From: Nitrososphaera sp035547955
GTDB taxonomy: Archaea; Thermoproteota; Nitrososphaeria; Nitrososphaerales; Nitrososphaeraceae
NCBI GenBank assembly: GCA_035547955.1
Contig: DASZTR010000177.1
Location: 1 to 6,201 of the forward strand
DNA: 6,201 nucleotides
Reading direction: 5' to 3'
Below, one piece after another: positions 4,147 to 6,201 of this stretch. Position numbers and translations under genes: made by a program. Under the pieces are notes generated by a model. That model saw only the letters and a list, made by a program, of their open reading frames with translations, made no database searches and had not been told where the DNA came from. How positions within the stretch are numbered: the stretch's first letter is position 1; every line of letters starts with the position of its first letter.

Positions 4147-5433
4147 ATGGGCCGCGACCATAGGAGCAGCAATGATAATTCACTTGCAGAGAAGTGCGCC
4201 AGGATTGCCGCGATTGAGGCTGAAAAGGCTGCTGCAAGAGGCACGTTTGGTGTAGGGGGCCTCTTGATCGAGAACAGGACAGGAAAGGTGCTGAAAAGAG
4301 CAGCGAACAAGGCCATCACAGAGAGGAAAGATGCTGCCATAGATCCTACCGCGCACGTTGAAAAGCAGCTTGTGGACTGGTACTATTATCATTATTGTTG
4401 TCATTTACCCAAAAAGGATGATGATGCGGCATTGCCGTTGTCGCCCCCTCTTGATGCGGGCATGACCATAGTATGCTCCCTTGATCCGTGCATAATGTGC
4501 ACAGGCGCAATCCTAGGCGCAGGCCTAAACATGATCCGCATTTCTGACGATCCAGAGTGCGGCGTAAGCTGTAGAGGCCATGATGACCTGACCACGTTGC
4601 CTGAGGGAGTGCGGCAGGAAAAGGCGGCAAGGTTCTCCGCGTTTGGCCTGCGCGGCAAGAGGCCATTTGCAGGATCGCAGCGTTCCATCTTTTCAGGGAG
4701 CGAGATAGACCCTATTTTCGAAAAGCGCTCCACAAGGGCTTTCAAGGCCGGCCTTGACAAGGTCAGGAGCTGCCTGAATAGGGACTGGCAAACACTAGGC
4801 AACCTGGAAAACCCTAGGCTGCTTGCCAAGAAAGAGGATTATTCTTCCCGCTCATCATACTTGGTAGAGACGTTCAAGAGGTACAACCCACAGGTATTCT
4901 CAGAAAAACACATCCTGGAGCAGGGCATGCCCGGCATCGCGCTTGGGCAGATGTTGATAGCCAAAGCAAAAGAGTCATCCACAAAGACAGGGGTATTCAA
5001 CTCCGCCTGCATCATCGACCCGTTTGGGAACATCCTACTGGCAACAGGCGCAAATCCGGCAAAAAAGACCCCGTTGCTTGACATTATGCGCGGGTACTAC
5101 TCGCTTGCAAACGCCGTAGGAGAGGAAGGCAGGCGGTATCTTGCCCATCCAAAACATTGCAAGATATCGATCCTATTTGGCCCGACAAGTGATCCAACAG
5201 GCCTTATGGAGGTGGGCGCCCTTGGTTCGTTCTTTGAAGGCAAGCTTCCAGAGAATACCAGCGGGCAGCTGGAATACATCATCCCAAGGCAGGACTCCTC
5301 TAGACTTGAGGGCATGCTGCGCAGCCTGCCCCCTTTTTACTCAGAGACAGTGGACCTGCCAAAGGCGATACGGCAGACGCAGGACAATGCATTGAGGGAA
5401 TTGTGCGAGGCCAGAACGCTACAGAGTGCGTAA
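4147..5433 (+). CDS. Tandem deaminase: active CDA/TadA-type domain fused to a degenerate copy
   Basis: A 428-residue protein from ATG 4147. Residues 13-135 are a cytidine/nucleoside deaminase-fold domain: helix EKCARIAAIEAEKAAARG, strands FGVGGLLIENRTGKVL, the motif PTAHVEKQ with zinc ligand His70 and proton-shuttling Glu72, and SLDPCIMCTGAIL with zinc ligands Cys115 and Cys118. The expected chemistry is zinc-dependent hydrolytic deamination of a base in a nucleotide, nucleoside or RNA; the substrate is not evident. Residues 256-380 repeat the fold (ALGQMLIAKAKESSTKTGVF, strands SACIIDPFGNILLATGANPA), but the His and Glu positions align with Asp312 and Met314 and the two cysteines with Thr351 and Met354 in SDPTGLMEVGAL, so this half should be inactive. 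The linker (136-255) has Cys138, Cys142 and His145 and basic stretches (LRGKRPFAGSQRSIF) that might touch nucleic acid. An insert rich in Tyr, His and Cys (79-95) separates the two motifs of the active half. It is a single gene converging on the membrane operon; the promoter is unclear (TTTTTTAGAT at 4101-4110 is a candidate). Confidence 0.85.
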   Translation: MGRDHRSSNDNSLAEKCARIAAIEAEKAAARGTFGVGGLLIENRTGKVLKRAANKAITERKDAAIDPTAHVEKQLVDWYYYHYCCHLPKKDDDAALPLSPPLDAGMTIVCSLDPCIMCTGAILGAGLNMIRISDDPECGVSCRGHDDLTTLPEGVRQEKAARFSAFGLRGKRPFAGSQRSIFSGSEIDPIFEKRSTRAFKAGLDKVRSCLNRDWQTLGNLENPRLLAKKEDYSSRSSYLVETFKRYNPQVFSEKHILEQGMPGIALGQMLIAKAKESSTKTGVFNSACIIDPFGNILLATGANPAKKTPLLDIMRGYYSLANAVGEEGRRYLAHPKHCKISILFGPTSDPTGLMEVGALGSFFEGKLPENTSGQLEYIIPRQDSSRLEGMLRSLPPFYSETVDLPKAIRQTQDNALRELCEARTLQSA

Positions 5434-5467
5434 CAATTGCTCATTCAAAAGGCCGCGAAGTTACTGA

Positions 5468-5473
5468 TTTTTT
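5468..5473 (+). terminator. T6 terminator after the deaminase gene
   Basis: TTTTTT starts 35 nt after the TAA at 5431-5433 on the plus strand, in a convergent gap. It is a plausible archaeal oligo-T terminator. Confidence 0.4.
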
Positions 5474-5478
5474 ACCTG

Positions 5479-5507
5479 AAAAAAAACAAAGAGGGAAGCA
5501 AAAAAAA
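5479..5507 (-). terminator. Paired T8 terminators for the membrane operon
   Basis: Read on the minus strand, the gap after the HETGH gene holds two runs of eight T (5500-5507 and 5479-5486) about 54 and 75 nt beyond its stop codon. Two long T runs on the same strand are a strong archaeal termination signal. The interval 5434-5560 holds no gene. Confidence 0.55.
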
Positions 5508-5560
5508 CAACTACGATGACGGTGGAAGTCGGGCAACAGATAGTCTTGTATTGCTTCCGC

Positions 5561-6052
5561 CTATACAGCTCTGCTTGCCATTGCAGGAGCCCTTGCGACC
5601 CTCGCAAAAAAAATGGTCAGGCCTATCCACGATACGAGCTGGAGCACAGTCAGGAATGCATCTGTTGCGCCAGTGACATAAAGACGGGTGAAAAACCCTT
5701 CAAGGACCAGCTTGGCGAGTTGGTCCACAGCATAGGCAAGGCCGACGACTAGCACAGCAGGATGCTTTCTTTTTGTCACTACCCAGAACAGGATAATTGC
5801 GGCGCTACCAAGCAGCCCAAACAGGCCGCCTATTGAGCCGTATACGAGAGTATTGTGGGGCACCCCGGCGCATACCGTGTGTCCCCCCGTGCCGTCTATC
5901 CAAAGAGAATAGTCAAAGCCTGCTGCAGAGCACACCAAGGCGTGACCGGTCTCGTGAAGCAGGCTAATAGGAACCAAGAGCGCGATGTACAATATGACAG
6001 ACCACTGTATCACGCTGCGGTTCAGGCGCACCACCGGTGTAAAAGCTGTCAT
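5561..6052 (-). CDS. Membrane protein with HETGH motif (M50-like putative metalloprotease)
   Basis: A 163-residue integral membrane protein from ATG 6052. A first hydrophobic segment (about 15-32) runs into SLLHETGHALVCSAAGF, where His33, Glu34 and His37 form the HExxH zinc motif within or next to the membrane, as in site-2-type (M50) proteases. Further hydrophobic segments are near 68-92 (GSIGGLFGLLGSAAIILFW), 98-118 and 132-150. Asp110 in AYAVDQLAK is a possible third zinc ligand, although the usual NPDG-type motif is absent. It is shorter than typical M50 enzymes and has no PDZ or CBS domain, so substrate-cleaving activity is plausible but unproven. ATG 6052 is chosen because the upstream gene ends 2 nt before it; the in-frame extension upstream to 6181 lies in the wrong frame of that gene. 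It is the last gene of an operon, followed by two T8 tracts. Confidence 0.82.
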   Translation of the reverse strand: MTAFTPVVRLNRSVIQWSVILYIALLVPISLLHETGHALVCSAAGFDYSLWIDGTGGHTVCAGVPHNTLVYGSIGGLFGLLGSAAIILFWVVTKRKHPAVLVVGLAYAVDQLAKLVLEGFFTRLYVTGATDAFLTVLQLVSWIGLTIFFARVARAPAMASRAV

Positions 6053-6054
6053 AA

Positions 6055-6201
6055 CTATTGTACTGCCTGTTCGCGCCGGCGGCCAACCGACTGCATTGCA
6101 AAGCCACTGAAGACAAGGCCAGCTGTCAAAGCCATTGACACCGCCAGTTGTGCAAGCGGGACGTGCAAGATCAATCCACATGCAAAGGATATGGCGATGC
6201 C
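6055..6201 (-). CDS. C-terminal end of a membrane protein (start beyond window)
   Basis: Read from the window edge, this frame gives 48 residues and ends at TAG 6055-6057. It consists of two hydrophobic segments (IAISFACGLILHVPLAQLAV and ALTAGLVFSGFAM) followed by a basic tail, QSVGRRREQAVQ, expected on the cytoplasmic side by the positive-inside rule. The stop is separated from the HETGH gene's ATG by only two bases, so the two are co-transcribed and probably act together. The family cannot be named from this fragment. Confidence 0.72.
   Translation of the reverse strand, partial: GIAISFACGLILHVPLAQLAVSMALTAGLVFSGFAMQSVGRRREQAVQ

Noticed and set aside
4401..4829. Minus-strand 142-codon frame inside the deaminase
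   Set aside because: Antisense shadow of a gene with clear zinc-site motifs; no start signal or domain.

Overview
The window looks like an accessory stretch of an ammonia-oxidising thaumarchaeon (Nitrososphaerota), probably Nitrososphaera-like. The reasons are roughly 50% GC genes separated by AT-rich gaps, start codons lying about 27-34 nt downstream of TATA-type boxes with no Shine-Dalgarno sequence (leaderless archaeal style), T-tract terminators, many very small Cys-rich proteins, and a DUF6659-like protein. This assignment is inference from recognition, not from a search.

Left part (1-1374): a hemerythrin-like HHE protein (minus strand, C-terminus cut by the window edge) is divergent from a muconolactone-isomerase-like protein (plus). 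The latter converges on a DUF6659-like gene (minus), and the two genes share a CTAG that supplies both stop codons. The DUF6659-like gene has a CTTAA-type promoter flanked by two perfect palindromes.

Middle part (1375-4146): this is a gene-poor zone. The most notable item is a probable structured RNA on the plus strand (about 1651-1833), with four stacked helices, G-U pairs that only work on that strand, a TATA box upstream and a U-rich tract downstream. Around it lie a possible decayed gene (1815-2082), a 45-aa zinc ribbon protein, a purine-type phosphoribosyltransferase, a secreted-protein pseudogene with a frameshift and an internal stop (3014-3599), and a 40-aa Cys/His protein expected from a leaderless GTG-started mRNA (3796-3918). 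All of these protein genes and remnants are on the minus strand.

Right part (4147-6201): a 428-residue tandem deaminase (plus) has an intact N-terminal zinc site (HVE + PCxxC) and a C-terminal copy of the fold that has lost every catalytic and zinc residue. It converges on a two-gene membrane operon (minus): the tail of a hydrophobic protein, then, after 2 nt, a 163-aa membrane protein with an HETGH metalloprotease-type motif.

No tRNA, rRNA, CRISPR array, transposase or insertion sequence was recognised. The items most worth follow-up are the RNA candidate, the deaminase/pseudo-deaminase fusion and the leaderless Cys/His mini-protein.
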